From assembly GCA_031772625.1 (NCBI GenBank), contig CM062816.1, forward strand, positions 1,666,141,385 to 1,666,205,384: DNA of 64,000 nucleotides, in the 5' to 3' direction. Numbering within the stretch: position 1 is the first letter of the stretch; the number at the start of each line of letters is the position of its first letter. The stretch is from Pinus tabuliformis (lineage: Eukaryota > Streptophyta > Pinopsida > Pinales > Pinaceae). Positions 34,219-46,400 of this stretch are shown piece by piece. A program made the position numbers and the translations under genes. The notes below the pieces were generated by a model. It made no database searches and was not told where the DNA came from. It saw only the letters and a list, made by a program, of their open reading frames with translations.

Positions 34219-37200
34219 TGTTGTCGAACAGTGTCCAGGCATCGCGACAATGCTCAGAGTAAGGGTTGTCACTCTAATCCTTACTCACTCCGTTTAGACT
34301 TTCTCCTAGACAATTCAAACGAGGTAGTCCCTAAGGTGAATGAATGAGAATAGCCTATGATGCACGGGACCTAGGAGACTTAAAGATGGATAACTTGATG
34401 AATTTAGAACAAATCTTGGTCAACTAAGATGGATAGATTAAACAATTAATACAAATAAGACACAATCACAAAAAATAAATGATTTTAGACCAACGTATTT
34501 GTATTCAATTAACCATAGACTAAACAGAAACAAGTTATCCCGAGCAATTTATAACTGTGGCAAAGCGACGATCATGAACAATTAAATGTCAATGCCCAAA
34601 AATTTATCATGCAATAGTTTCTAGCAATTAAATTCTGTGAAGAATTATGAAATTTAAATGCTAAAGAATGATTTCAGACTTAAAATGATTTTCATTTATA
34701 ACCTAGATGTAAAATAATTTATCATTCTCCAATAGTCAATGATTTTAAAACATTAATCACACCTGAAAATAAAGAAATCACTACCATGAAAAGAGACCAA
34801 AGAACTTTAGATTAACAATTTACTTATTTCTTAGGCAATTAATTTAATGTGGTAAATAAATATGACAAAAAATCAAATCAAAAGACCTTAGTGAAATTTA
34901 AATTTTTATGGGCCATAGGACACATAAAAATAAAAATTTCTTAAATGTAGAAGCTCGGAAGTCTAAAAATTAAACTTTTTAGATTTTTTATTTTTTATTT
35001 TTATTTATTTTTAATGAAAAAAATTAAAAGTAAAATATTAAAACACAAAGTCACGAAAATAAATAAAAAACATAAAATAAAATAAAATCGAAATAAAAAA
35101 ACAAATCGAAAAATCTAACTAAACTAACCTAACATAAAAATAGAAAAGGTAAAACCTAAACCTAACCTAACATAAATAAATAAATAAAAACAAGCATAAA
35201 ATCTAAACCTAACCTAATGTATACAAATGAACAAAATAAAAAAAGGTCAAATGTTTTGTTTGCATCGAATATTTGGTTGCAGGTCAAGCAGCAGAAGGGA
35301 GGAATGACGACAGCGTTAGGGAGTGGAGCAGCTTGGACGCAGGGATGACAGCCCCGAACAAATGAGAAGGGAGGCCAGGGTTTGCAGCGAGCAAGGGAAG
35401 AGAAATCCGAAGCTTGGATCTGCGGAGAAGGAGAGGAGACGAACAGCGTAGGGAGATAGAGAAGAGGATGTAAAACAGCGAACAAGTGAGAAGGGAGGCG
35501 AGGGTTTGTAGCGAGCAAGGGATTACAGCTTTGAATACAGTGAAAAGAAGAAGCACGGATGGGCAACGACCAAGAAGGGATTGCGACCTGGAAAATTCAT
35601 AGAGCAGTGAGGGAAGGAAAAGTTGCGAGGTAAAGGAAAACGCAGATTGCAACATTGGAAATAGGATTGCAAGGATGAATAAGGAGCAGTGAGGAAAAAG
35701 GATTTCTTAAAAAAAATCGAAAAATTCTTCAACAAAAACAAACCCAATCAGCAGATCGGAAAACTTAGTCAACAGATAAATGGTAGCCAGAAAACCCTTT
35801 AAAACATTTCTAGAAATTCTGATTAAAATGTTGAATCCTTTTGCTTCAGATTTCCTTGAAACCCTTATAAAAATTTCCAGATTTAAAATTTTCAAACCCT
35901 TGGACTACAAAAAATTTGAATAATATCCTTGGAAAATTATGTTGATAAACCCCAGAGATCCAGATCTTACCCTCCAGGGCCTAGATCTAGACTCTACACA
36001 AATTTCTTCCTCAGATCTATAGTTGCACGACAACAAGAAAACACCCAAACGATATATACAATGATAAAAACTAAAACCCAAAAAAACCCACGTTAAAAAA
36101 ATAATTACAAAATTTACAAACTCCGAGCTCTAATCAATCATATCTATCATTATTCCACACAAAAAAAATAAAAATTAAAGGAGGTGCTAGCTTGAAACCC
36201 TTCATGTATCACCAATAAAGTCTTATGATAAGCCCGGAGCTAATTTCATTGGGCTATTCAGAAAACACATATCGGGAGTTGGCTGGTCCAACTGAAAACT
36301 TCCCCTAATACCCAGGGATCTAAAAATCAAGATTTTTCTACAAAAATCAATCCAACTATCAAAATAGAGCGAGAAAATAATAATAAAATTTAGACAAATA
36401 AAGATACCTACTATTACGTTCAAAATTTAGATTATTATTCAAACCCCAATGATTGAGCAAGATACCTATACTCAAATCACTCTTCAGAAGTTATCATAAG
36501 TGGCTTTAGAAAAAAATTATGCATGAAAAAACACATCTTACAACATTCCCATGAAGAATAATTCCAACAAAATTTAACTCCAAAGTCTTTCTTTATTATC
36601 CAAAAAAATATTACACTAGAGCATTTTGCTAAGCACATGACTCAAAGGTCGGATGTATTGACTGACAAAAAGATAAATCCTCCAATGGCTAGTTCGAGTG
36701 ATCCTCGTCAAAACAATGTCGACTGTCGATGAAGATTAAAATTTATTTTAAACTCATCCGTCGAAATATTTAAATATTTGGAGAAATTCGAAATTTTAAC
36801 TAAATGTATTTTAATTAACTCAAAAATAAAAATTTTGAGTTAATTTTCCAAAAAAATTGACTTTGACTTAACCCCTAGGATCAAAGGTTTAAATTTAGAA
36901 AAATAATTAATTTACCTTAGTCCCAGGACCTTTTAAAATTTAATTTTTAAGGACTGACGAATTGTTCTTTGAGAATTTAAATTTATCTAGAACCTAGAAT
37001 TAATTAAATTTCTGGCTTAGGATTTTAATTCATTTTTGGCCAGAAAATTTAATTAACTAACCTATGAAGGAATAAATTATTTTTCCAACCCTCAAGACAC
37101 TTTACATCATGATTTTCATATTTTTTACATCATAATGTGGAAAACCCATTTGTAATAGATCCTCACAGACTACACATTTCTACGACACATATAATCCAAC

Positions 37201-37619
37201 AGACCAAGCAATTTGTAATAAAATAACCTAACCAAATAGTTAGGATTATTCCCAAATTACTTTTAATAATCTCAATTTAGAACACTACGAATCGCCTAAG
37301 ATACCAGCGACAAAATCCATTCCATCTTTGGGGTAATACTGGAGGAAAACTCCATTGACCATCCGAGAATGGATCAGTGAGACAAAAACCCCCCAAATGG
37401 AGATCGTCACTAGAAAAGTAGGTTTACCTAGGTCGTTACATACATGGCATAGATCTGATAAGATTATTTACATTATACACATGCAGAAAGGGTTTACATA
37501 ACATCTTGGAAGCCAAGCTGATGATGATAGTTGGACGACATGGATACATCGATCAAGTGTTATCCCTTTTGCGAAAAAGGGGTGTACTGCTATGGGTTGT
37601 TGACACATAGTGGTCAACA
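34219..37619 (-). repeat. LTR copy C (3401 bp)
   Basis: Plus-strand ends are TGTTGTCGAACAGTG and GTGGTCAACA. It is the 5' LTR of internal 2. After 37619 similarity to copies A and B stops, which fixes the boundary. Confidence 0.88.
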
Positions 37620-37836
37620 TCGTTGACTAAGGAAACTGCGGAGATAGGCCAGAAAGACACCAAGTGCTTGTTCCTATCTCCCTTAAAAAATTGCACAGTT
37701 TTCTCAGCCAACCACCTAGTCAGTGGGTCGGCTGCTCACCCAGAAAACTGCACAAAATTCATGAACAGGCCCCTCAGCTGCTCAGCATCCTGCTCAGCTC
37801 AAAAACTGTGCAAAGTGCTCAACAGGTCAGCCTCCC

Positions 37837-38118
37837 AGCAATTGTGTAGTTTTTGTCTCCAACAACCCCGCAACTTGCTGCCAGCTCCCTCCAGGAATTG
37901 CGCAGTTTTGGCTGCCAAGCCATCACGCAGCCCACTGCCATCTCTCTCCAGGAATTGTGTAATTTTTGCTGCCAAGACTCCTGAAACCCACAGCCAACTC
38001 CCTTCAGGAATTTCGCAGTTTTTGCTGCCAAGCCCCTCAACTGCTTGCACTGCCTCCCTCTAGTAATTGCGCAGATTTTCCCTCCAACCGAGCCAGATCC
38101 CACGGACAGTCACTGCTA
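37837..38118 (+). repeat. 56-57-bp minisatellite, five units
   Basis: Units start at 37837, 37893, 37950, 38006 and 38062. Each begins AG(G/C/T)AATT(G/T)(C/T)G and contains (G/C)CAGTTTTTGCTGCCAAG or variants. Related diverged sequence extends left to about 37690. The open frame across it is a by-product of the repeat. Confidence 0.85.
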
Positions 38119-38311
38119 ATCCGGATTGTCCATCTCAGTCTTCCAGTGACCTCTACACAATTTTTACCAGCAATGCCCGAAGCTCGCATCCCAACTTGAA
38201 ATTTTCTTTGTTCAGTTTCATAACCTTGTCCTCTCTCCCAATCACTTGCGTCTAAAAGAAAATAACAATGCATCATGGTAGACTAGGAGGTTTATGGATT
38301 TGATGTCGTCT

Positions 38312-39734
38312 TGTCATGAACGATTGTAGATATAGCTATATGGATAAGACATGACGCGACGAAAGATGGGATGAACAAGGAGAGTAAATGCAAGGAGATG
38401 TGTTCGTGAATGGACGAATGAACAATACATGGGAGGAGAATTCTTTGCAAACGGAAAAGCATGTGAGGAAAAGTTTTCGTGAATAGACGAGCATCCAAGG
38501 AGAAGTTTTTGCGAATGGAAGAACATGTCAAGCATGCCAAAGTACAAGCAAGCGAACAACATGCACATGCAACATCAAGCGAACACCAATGACCATCGAA
38601 GACTCTACACACCTTGTCATGCGAACGTGAAGTTGTGATACACCAAGAGTACACCCATCACTTAGCAGCACTGCAGCTTGACATGCACACCAGCAGTAGC
38701 ATGAACATTCCAACACTGTCATGTCGAGTCGTGTCATGAGTCATGTCGGCCACATCACGACTATGGGCCATACTATGTAAATCAATGTAATGTAACATGG
38801 AAGTTCCGGAGACCCACATGTCATACGAAGAGTCATGTAAAGTTGAAGAGTGAAATAAGTCAAACAATCATGAGGAAAGTCGAACAGTCACAAGGGTCAG
38901 TTTTACCCTTGGCTATAAATACCCCCTCATTTGTACATGCAAAGGACTTTTCACCTTGGCTCCTCCCGCAGCCTTGAGAGTTTGTAATTTTTTCTTTGAG
39001 GAGCAAGTAGTGGTTCCAATGCCCCACCTACGGGGTTAGTTATGTATGGTGTATTGATGTGTCTTGGAACTTTCGCTTAATTCACAACCCTGATAACATG
39101 TTAGCACATTTTCACACGTGTTGTAATTGTTTGTAAAATTAATCTTGAACACTTGTAATACATGTTTCTTTAACCTATGTTAAACAATTGAACTCATTTA
39201 GATGTTCTAATACATATATTTATGAAAATGTGTTGTATAATTTGTTAATGTTGTCCTGCCCATGTTGGTTGACTCCCTAGACATCAGACATAATCTTTCA
39301 CGTAAAATTGTTATAACGATCGTTGTACTCACGCGGGCTGCTCTACTGGGTGTTTTACATGCTATCTTCTTGTGTGTGTTCTGACTGCCGCATCTGTGTG
39401 GACTGCTCCTCCAAATGTTGTGCATGTCCTGTTGTGTTGTGTCTCTGACAGAGTTTAGACTCTTTCCCCATCGACTAGAGACTTACTTCCATATTATCCC
39501 TTTGTTGTGAAAGAACCTTGACACAAGTGACACTATCATTCACCAGGCACGCGAACCTCGAAGACAAAGTAGACCACTCTCTTGTGATGACAAGCAAGAG
39601 CTAAGGAAAACATTTAAGATAATGGAAACTAGGCCATCATACCGGATGGGACTCCTACACCAAACAGTGTGAGGTCTAGTCGGGACTTCATACTGGGGAG
39701 ATCCTTGAATGTTGGCGAGTCCACATCGTTAACA
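38312..39734 (+). repeat. probable 5' LTR of gypsy element 1 (left edge uncertain)
   Basis: The right end (GTTAACA at 39728-39734) is fixed by the primer site that follows. TATAAAT at 38914-38920, preceded by a small AAGGGT...ACCCTT inverted repeat, is a likely promoter. The left edge at TGTCATGAA (38312) is a guess from the TG rule because no 3' LTR is available for comparison. Confidence 0.45.
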
Positions 39735-39738
39735 TTTC

Positions 39739-39757
39739 TGGCGTTAGAAGGAGGGCC
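39739..39757 (+). promoter_or_regulatory. primer binding site of gypsy element 1
   Basis: TGGCGTTAGAAGGAGGGCC follows the LTR end by four bases. It resembles the TGGCGCTAGAAGGAGGG primer site of RIRE2-type plant gypsy elements. Confidence 0.65.
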
Positions 39758-40032
39758 GCTAGTTGTTTATGGCTAAATGTCCTCTCACACCCACTCATCA
39801 ATCATTTGGTCAAGGTAGTAACTTGCACTCTCTCTTACCTACGCACAACTCTGAAGTTGGTTACTCCTCACCTCCCAGACGTGAACACGAAATTTCGTAT
39901 TAGCACCTTCTCTCTATCCGTCCCATCACCCATCAGTTCACAAAAGCAGTCAGACTAATCCCAAGAATACAACATCTTCCATACGCATCAAGAAAGCCAA
40001 AAACCAATCCCATAGGGGTTGTTGTATCATGG
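39758..40032 (+). other. leader of gypsy element 1
   Basis: Sequence between primer site and first gag codons; no motif recognised. Confidence 0.5.
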
Positions 40033-41166
40033 GTTGAAGAAGTAGTTCTTGCCACACTTGAAAATCTGGCAAAAGTTGCTCAGAATGGAAAGGAACCTCC
40101 GATCTTCCAACAGGGAGAACGAGACACCCTCATGATCTTGGGCTTAGAATCTGGTATAGGACTCCGAGGGGAAGGCAACAGAGGAGGCAGAGGCGGAGGT
40201 GGAGATGAACCAACAAACTCAGAGTTGGAACCGTCAGATTCTGAAGAAGAGGAGGACGAAGAGCAAGAAAACACGACTGACCAAATCTGGAATGGTTGAC
40301 TCAATGACCATTGGCTCTCCTAGGTGCTTTGCACAAGATGTCGAAGTGGTCGAAGAGAATGATCACAAAGTTTGACCCTAACAGCACAGTGAAGGCAGAA
40401 GATCGCTTAGAAAATTTCTACCTACAACTGCATACCCTTGAGGTACGTTACGATGACGTTGCATGTAGACTATTCCCATGTACCTTGGATGGTCATGCAA
40501 CAGCATGGTCTCATAGCCTTCCTGTCAACTCCATACATAATTGGGGTGCATTCAAACATATGTTTCTGGAAAAGTTTGATGATGACAAGACCCCAGCCAT
40601 GTTACTCAAAGAATTGGGAATCATGAAGATGGAAGGAAAAGAAAAAATAAAATATTTCAATCAGAGGTTTCTACGCATTTTGAATAAGTTTGCAATGGAC
40701 ACAAAACCTCATGACTCCATCACTGTCGATTACTACACATCCGCACTGCTGGCCAGCATTGCGCAATTTGTCAAACGAGCTATGAAACCAACACTATTAG
40801 AAAACTAAAAAGAGGCAATCATTGTTGAAAAGGACCTGCGCGCGATTGGAGTCATCAAAGATGATGAACCAACAAATGACTCCAAAGATGCGAGCAGGAA
40901 GCCACAGGCTACGACGAGTAAGGGTAAGGACAGGGAAATAAGTGATATTGAAACCCTTACTCGTCTTGTCAAAAAATTGACAACAGAAGTGTCCGAGCTC
41001 AAGCAATGAACCATTGACACATCTGCGATCAACTAACCACCCAGACAGAGACAAGGAAGCATGTCATCAAGCAGCAATCGCCTCCCGACTAAAACTGCAC
41101 AGAGCTCAGTGTTCCAACTCAAACAGCGCGTGAAAAATGAATTTTGTTCATTTCATGAAGATGATC
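40033..41166 (+). pseudogene. gypsy element 1 gag (interrupted by a DNA transposon)
   Basis: An N-terminal segment in frame 1 carries an acidic tract (SDSEEEEDEEQE). After a frameshift near 40285 and a TGA at 40305-40307, the core gag runs in frame 3 from about 40311 (DRLENFYLQL, WGAFKHMFLEKF, IKYFNQRF). Stops follow at 40806-40808 and later, but the frame can be traced to FCSFHEDDQ at about 41160, where the 14.8-kb transposon begins. On its far side, at 55945, a compatible gag frame resumes (SLERV...FGLGV). Confidence 0.8.
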
Positions 41167-41192
41167 AACAGTGTAAACTTTGAAACGGGAGC
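41167..41192 (+). repeat. left terminal inverted repeat of the DNA transposon
   Basis: About 26 bp with roughly five mismatches to the right end. A stem-loop (GAAACGGG 41182-41189 with CCCGTTTC 41204-41211) starts inside it. Another inverted repeat, AAAAGGGGTGATGCAGAA (41243-41260) against 41365-41385, follows. Confidence 0.65.
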
Positions 41193-41519
41193 TGATACTG
41201 TTACCCGTTTCGTAGAGATAGCAAAAAAGTGACCTGATTTTGAAAAGGGGTGATGCAGAACACACATGTTTTTTTAGAGCATAGTTTTTGGCACTTCAAA
41301 TTTTTTTATGTACATTACATTTTAGGATGGTAGTGATTTTCATGCTGATTTAAAAAATTGAGTATTCTGCATCACACCCTTTTTTTAAAAGACCTATTTT
41401 TTGACTTTAAATTTTTTAATGTATGAAATGTAAATAATTATTTTCTAATTTATTTTTTTTTATTTTTTTTATTTTTATGTAAGACTAATTCTATTCTATT
41501 AATAAAAACAAAAAATATA

Positions 41520-42950
41520 ATTACATCGAGGCCCCGCCTCTACCTTTGTTTCTAGAGTTCATCAAAATAGTCGAAACTACCCCAGATTGGGGAAACTAGC
41601 TTGACATTGCAAAAATAACCAACATATAACCCTGAACTGTCATCAATGGACACCCATACTTCGAACTTGGATCCCAGAAAAAGATACAACTCAACACCTC
41701 TAGACTCGACAACAGAACAACAAAACCATTGATCAGACAATCAAACGGCAAAAACATCAAATGACTGGACCAACCCGTCATCAGCAGAAGGCAGATCTGG
41801 CTCGTGGATGGAAACGGATGCCACATGGCGTCACTTTTTGTCTTCCTCGTCAGGTGTCTCCTTGACCACGAGGCAGGCATACTGGTCCCATTCTACACCT
41901 TTCTCCACCACATCGCCCTTCTCAACACCACCTGGAGGCTCCCCTGCATACTGGGTGTCGTTTGAGCTGCCAGCAAACCCCACCATCAAAGCTGCGCCTA
42001 CAGAGCTTCCACCAGCCCGTTGTATGTCGCCTTCGTGAGCTTCTCCTCCATGCATTCTGCTATGATTGAAGCTTTGGCCATCATCCTTCAATTTTTTCTC
42101 ATGACCCCTTCCCAATTCCGGAATTCTCACCTCCTGTGAGTGCTCTTCATAATTTCTTGCTTGTTCACTGTTTAACTCATCTTCTTCAGTGAAGACGATG
42201 GTCGCATTGGTAGTTATAATGGGTCTATTAAGATGGCTTTGGAACCTGAATTGGGTAGCATGAGGGACAAGCTAGGACGCAGCTGTGAAATTGCATAATG
42301 TAGCCTAAAATCGCTAGGCAGAGCCATTGATGCCATCCCTTGCCCCCGCCCGCTACGCGTATGGGGATGTCTAAGCGGTGACCTGGGGGGAGGCGGGATT
42401 TCCTGGTGCTGAGGAGGAGAGGGGGGAGCCGAGCTCTGCGCTACCTGAGGGCGAGCGCTGCCACCTCGAGTTCCTCCACGGCGACTCCTCATTCGGTGCC
42501 TGACCATACCCGTGAGGTTGGAGAGAAAATTAGCTGGATAAGCGGTCCGAAGGGGAGACTGGTTGTGAAAATAGGGCTCCTGAGCAGGGTTTACAGGGTA
42601 GAGCTTGGAGTGGGAGAAATGGTGCCCATTTCCAAGATCAATGCAACAGAGGTGCCAGCATCATCTCCCTGTAGCTGTTCTGCTACAAGAAAATTCAGCC
42701 TGCAGCGGACAATAACTAAGGAGCGGGGGATGAACTGAAGGTTCAGGAGGCGCTATTCAAATTTCAACTGTTTCCAGCTCTCGACCTGATGGGCCATTTA
42801 TTGCAACATGCACGCTAGCCAGGTTTCATCTGCGATGAGCCTCGATCAAAGCGCATTTCACCGCCTGGCAAGTCCTTGCGCCGGCAATCCTAATGGTGAC
42901 CATTAATGTTCTTGGGATACACCCACATCCGGGTAAATTTGATAGTTTTT
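41520..42950 (-). other. GC-richer segment with long minus-strand frames, unrecognised
   Basis: Between AT-rich flanks, this 1.4-kb stretch has clearly higher GC and several long minus-strand frames: 42507-42214 (Arg/Gly/Pro-rich), 42180-41831 (acidic and Gly-rich) and 41740-41552 (ending near GSKFEVWVSIDDSSG). They lie in different frames and could be pieces of one spliced or decayed gene. I recognise no domain. Its compactness and composition suggest a gene fragment captured by the transposon or a nested insertion. The GC-rich right end could be a former promoter. Confidence 0.4.
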
Positions 42951-43482
42951 GAAGTGGTCGTTTTCTTCATATTTTCTTGTTTTTTATTTTAATTTTAATT
43001 TTTTTGTAGTGAGGTTTTTATTGTTTTGCATTTTTAAATTAGAAAGTCGATATTTTGACTTTTCAATAATCTACATATTTATACATCCTTAATTAATTTT
43101 TCAATCCACATGAAATAATTGTTTCTAAAAAACAATATTTTTTAACAATGGACATAAAAATAACCATTTTTTAACATAAATATAACAAAAAAACTACCCG
43201 TTTTGATATTTTTTTGCTAGAATTGACATGTCCAAAATCACAATTTTTATACGAAAATTTTAACTAAAAATTATTAAATAATAGTTTTTTTTATAAATTT
43301 CATGTCAAAAAAATAATAATAATCACTTTTTTTTCAAAAAATAATGATTAACTTAAAAATCAATACGAAAGTCACATATTACAAATATTGAATGCATAAC
43401 AACCTTAATTGATTGATTATTCTCCTCATAAAATGTCAAAGTCAAAACATTGCAAAGCTTAATTTCCAAGCATAACTTAAAT
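42951..43482. other. AT-rich non-coding segment downstream of the methyltransferase gene
   Basis: Poly(A/T)-rich, with no gene. Probably the 3' untranslated and spacer region of the minus-strand gene. Confidence 0.6.
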
Positions 43483-46400
43483 TTAATCAACAATGTCATG
43501 TAATCCAAACTCTTCGTCCTCTAGAGTTTCATCATTGTCTTCTTCCACAATATTTTTTGCTTCCTTTTGCTCATTTTTCTTTTCTAATGGATCTTTGATG
43601 TCTGCGAATCTCCCAATGTATGTCTTTCCAAACATTCCATGTAATGGTGGTTGGGATTCCTTTGCCTTTTTTGCCACACGTGATTCACTAAAGTCCCCTT
43701 TCTTTAACCCAATTTCTTGCATTGCATCTGGAAAAAATTGAAGAGCATTAATTCTTTGCTGAATGAAATTGCATTGTAATGGATCTTTCTCAATTGCAAT
43801 GCAATTTCTTCCTTTTTGAAAGCAACATGCTAGTGTTGTACCTAATTATCAAGCACAAAATAAATAATGAAGTAAATTAGTACAATGACATATTAATTAA
43901 AAAAATAACATATTGAAATTCAATTCCATAATATAAAAACTTACCTGAGCCAGAAAATAAATCCAAAACCCAATCTCCTTCATTTGAACATATGTCTATA
44001 AGATAGTTAATCAATAATTGTGGTTTTTGATAAATGTTAACTATCTCTCCTTTTGTTTCTTTGTCTTCATATGTTAATTTTCTCACAACAGCATCATAAG
44101 TCAGTATTTGGCTATGACTCTTTCCGTCCACTCGATTAAAAATCATACACATATGGCTATCATCTTTTGCCCAACTATCAATATGAATGAACTCGCAGTC
44201 ATTTATAAATTGTTGATCTTCATTGTTAAGAAGATTTGACTTTGCCTGTAACATGAAATAATAAAATTTCAATTAACTTGTACATAAATGAATTTTTCAA
44301 CATTAATCAAATATACATTTTAAATGTCTTACCATGTAAGCTGCATCCTTGAATTTGTTTTCCCCTTGAAGCTTGACAATATCATTTCCAATTGTGTGTC
44401 TGAATGAAATGTCACAAATCTCCATAATGGTGATGACGTCACTTCTACAAATCCCGCAACCACTTTATTAAAAGCTTGATAAGTATAAGGGTCACTATCA
44501 TAGTAAATGTTTGGAATATTGAAACCATGGGGAATATCTGCAATAACTAGGGCATAATCCCTTTTTGGTATGAGTTTAGCAATGTCTTCACAGTCGCCTT
44601 GTATTACTTGATATTGAATAGTGTCTAGCCCATTCCAAATGAAATGATTACGAGTTGGATCAAGTTCAACATTCTTAACACGTTGCTTCCTCAGTCTTTT
44701 GATCTTTATTTTTTCAATAAAAGTCTTGAAACTGTCTGGTGCTCCATTATCTTCATTCCTCATCTTTTATAAAAGAAACAAATATATGTGTAAGTTATAA
44801 ATTAAAAATAGTACACAGATGAATAAAAATGAATGTATAAATCAAGATACATTTTTAAATGCAAGATAAAAAGCTTTTAATTTTCATGTAGAACTTGAAT
44901 CTGGATAGTTGTGTACAACATCATCCCAACTATCTTCATTCAACAATCTAACCATTTGTTCTTGAATTTTCATGTAAACTTTGTGATTCAATAGATAAAG
45001 TAAGAAAAAATTAATATAATGATATGTGTAACAAATACTACCAAGAACAACATGTTTTATTTAAAACATAACTATAATCTACAAATAAATAAAAATAATT
45101 CAACAAACTTACTTTTGAAATTCTTCAAACATTTCCTCCAATGAGAATTCCCCTGACCTCACACAAGATAATATTGTTTTGACAATTTTTTCATCTTTCA
45201 CTCCTTGCATCGCTCTCCAAGGCGTGATAGTCATATCGTCTAGAAGTTGTTTCAGTTCAGGAGCTGATTTACTGTTGTTACAGATCAATGGCTTAGACTT
45301 TTTGACCCTCTGGTTTTTAATGCCAATGTCTTCCCACATGCTAAAAATATCATCAATCAACTTCCAAACATCTTTAGTTCTAAATGCCAATTGGAAAATG
45401 TTATCAACACTTCTGAATAAATCACTATTTTTGTTGTCTTTTACACCTTTTGAATTGGTTTTCTCTTCAATTTGATAGCCTATTTCCATACAACGTTCCT
45501 TTCTGAAATCTGCAGTAACATTTATCCTATCCCCACCACATTTTTCTTGAAATTAACTATGAATAAATCTAACCCTTTTGATGAAAGTCATAGACATCCT
45601 ATATTCATTATCTGAATTATGATCCCATGCCACTAACTTTGCTTTTGTTTCATTTAAACCAGCATAAATGATACATTTCATTGTTTCAAAATGTGGGTTA
45701 TTAGGATATTCCTCCATCAATTGTCTTTGAGCTTCTACAGAATGGTTCCCCCCAAGCACATAATAATTGTATTCAAAACATTTTGACTTATCAAATGCTT
45801 CTTTGTTGGGAACTTGAAGTGGATTAACAAGAAGCACATAACTAACCACATGAGCATATGTATTGTACCTCATCAATGTCTTCAAGTTGTGAACATGCAG
45901 ATGATGTGGCTTTCTGACTTGATATTGACATTGTCCTTCACTTGCGTTATAGGTTTGTTTGACATTAAGATGAAATGTACAACCACCATCAATTAAGTTT
46001 CTCTTTGTCAAATTCTGTCGAATGGCATTTTGTTTTGTTTTGATAATGCCATCATCTAAATTAGCTCCTGGTGTAATGATTTCTCTGCTTTCTTTTGAAG
46101 TTTCACTAGGTTCATGAATGCTGGTAATGACTACTTCAAAATCTTCAACTTTACTTTTCTTCGTCATAACATTCTCAACAGATTTATTCTTGGGCATTGT
46201 TACTTTTGGTCTTTTACGACTTTTCTCAGTTCCAATGTCATCTTCAGTAATGGCAACATATGCTTCACTGTCAGTTTCAACTTCATCGTCTTCAAAAGTA
46301 ACTTGTTTACCCTTGCTAGATTTATCCACTAGAGGCCTTTTTTTTTATTATTTGGATGTAGTTTTGTAGCATCATCAATTAGTACATTTTGCTTGTTTTC

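Larger units (their letters stand above)
12812..37619 (-). mobile_element. gag-only LTR retroelement as a three-LTR tandem array
   Basis: Three copies of one long LTR (A 12812-16292, B 28472-31958, C 34219-37619) lie in the same orientation and alternate with two internal regions. Read on the minus strand, the order is LTR C, internal 2, LTR B, internal 1, LTR A. Both junctions C/internal 2 and B/internal 1 have a primer-site-like sequence. Internal 2 is only about 2260 bp and encodes a gag-like frame and nothing else. Internal 1 is the same, interrupted by two later insertions. The bases left of LTR A (CTGCT) and right of LTR C (TCGTT) do not form a target duplication, so the array probably arose by unequal recombination rather than one insertion. 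Elements of this kind (LARD or TR-GAG types) depend on enzymes from other elements. Confidence 0.85.

Noticed and set aside
35162..35566. Minus-strand frames of about 110-134 codons in the three LTRs
   Set aside because: Low-complexity Ser/Pro/Leu/Cys-rich frames in a purine-skewed block, not aligned in length or start among the copies.
37623..38063. 146-codon plus-strand frame
   Set aside because: It spans the 57-bp minisatellite and shows no domain or codon bias.
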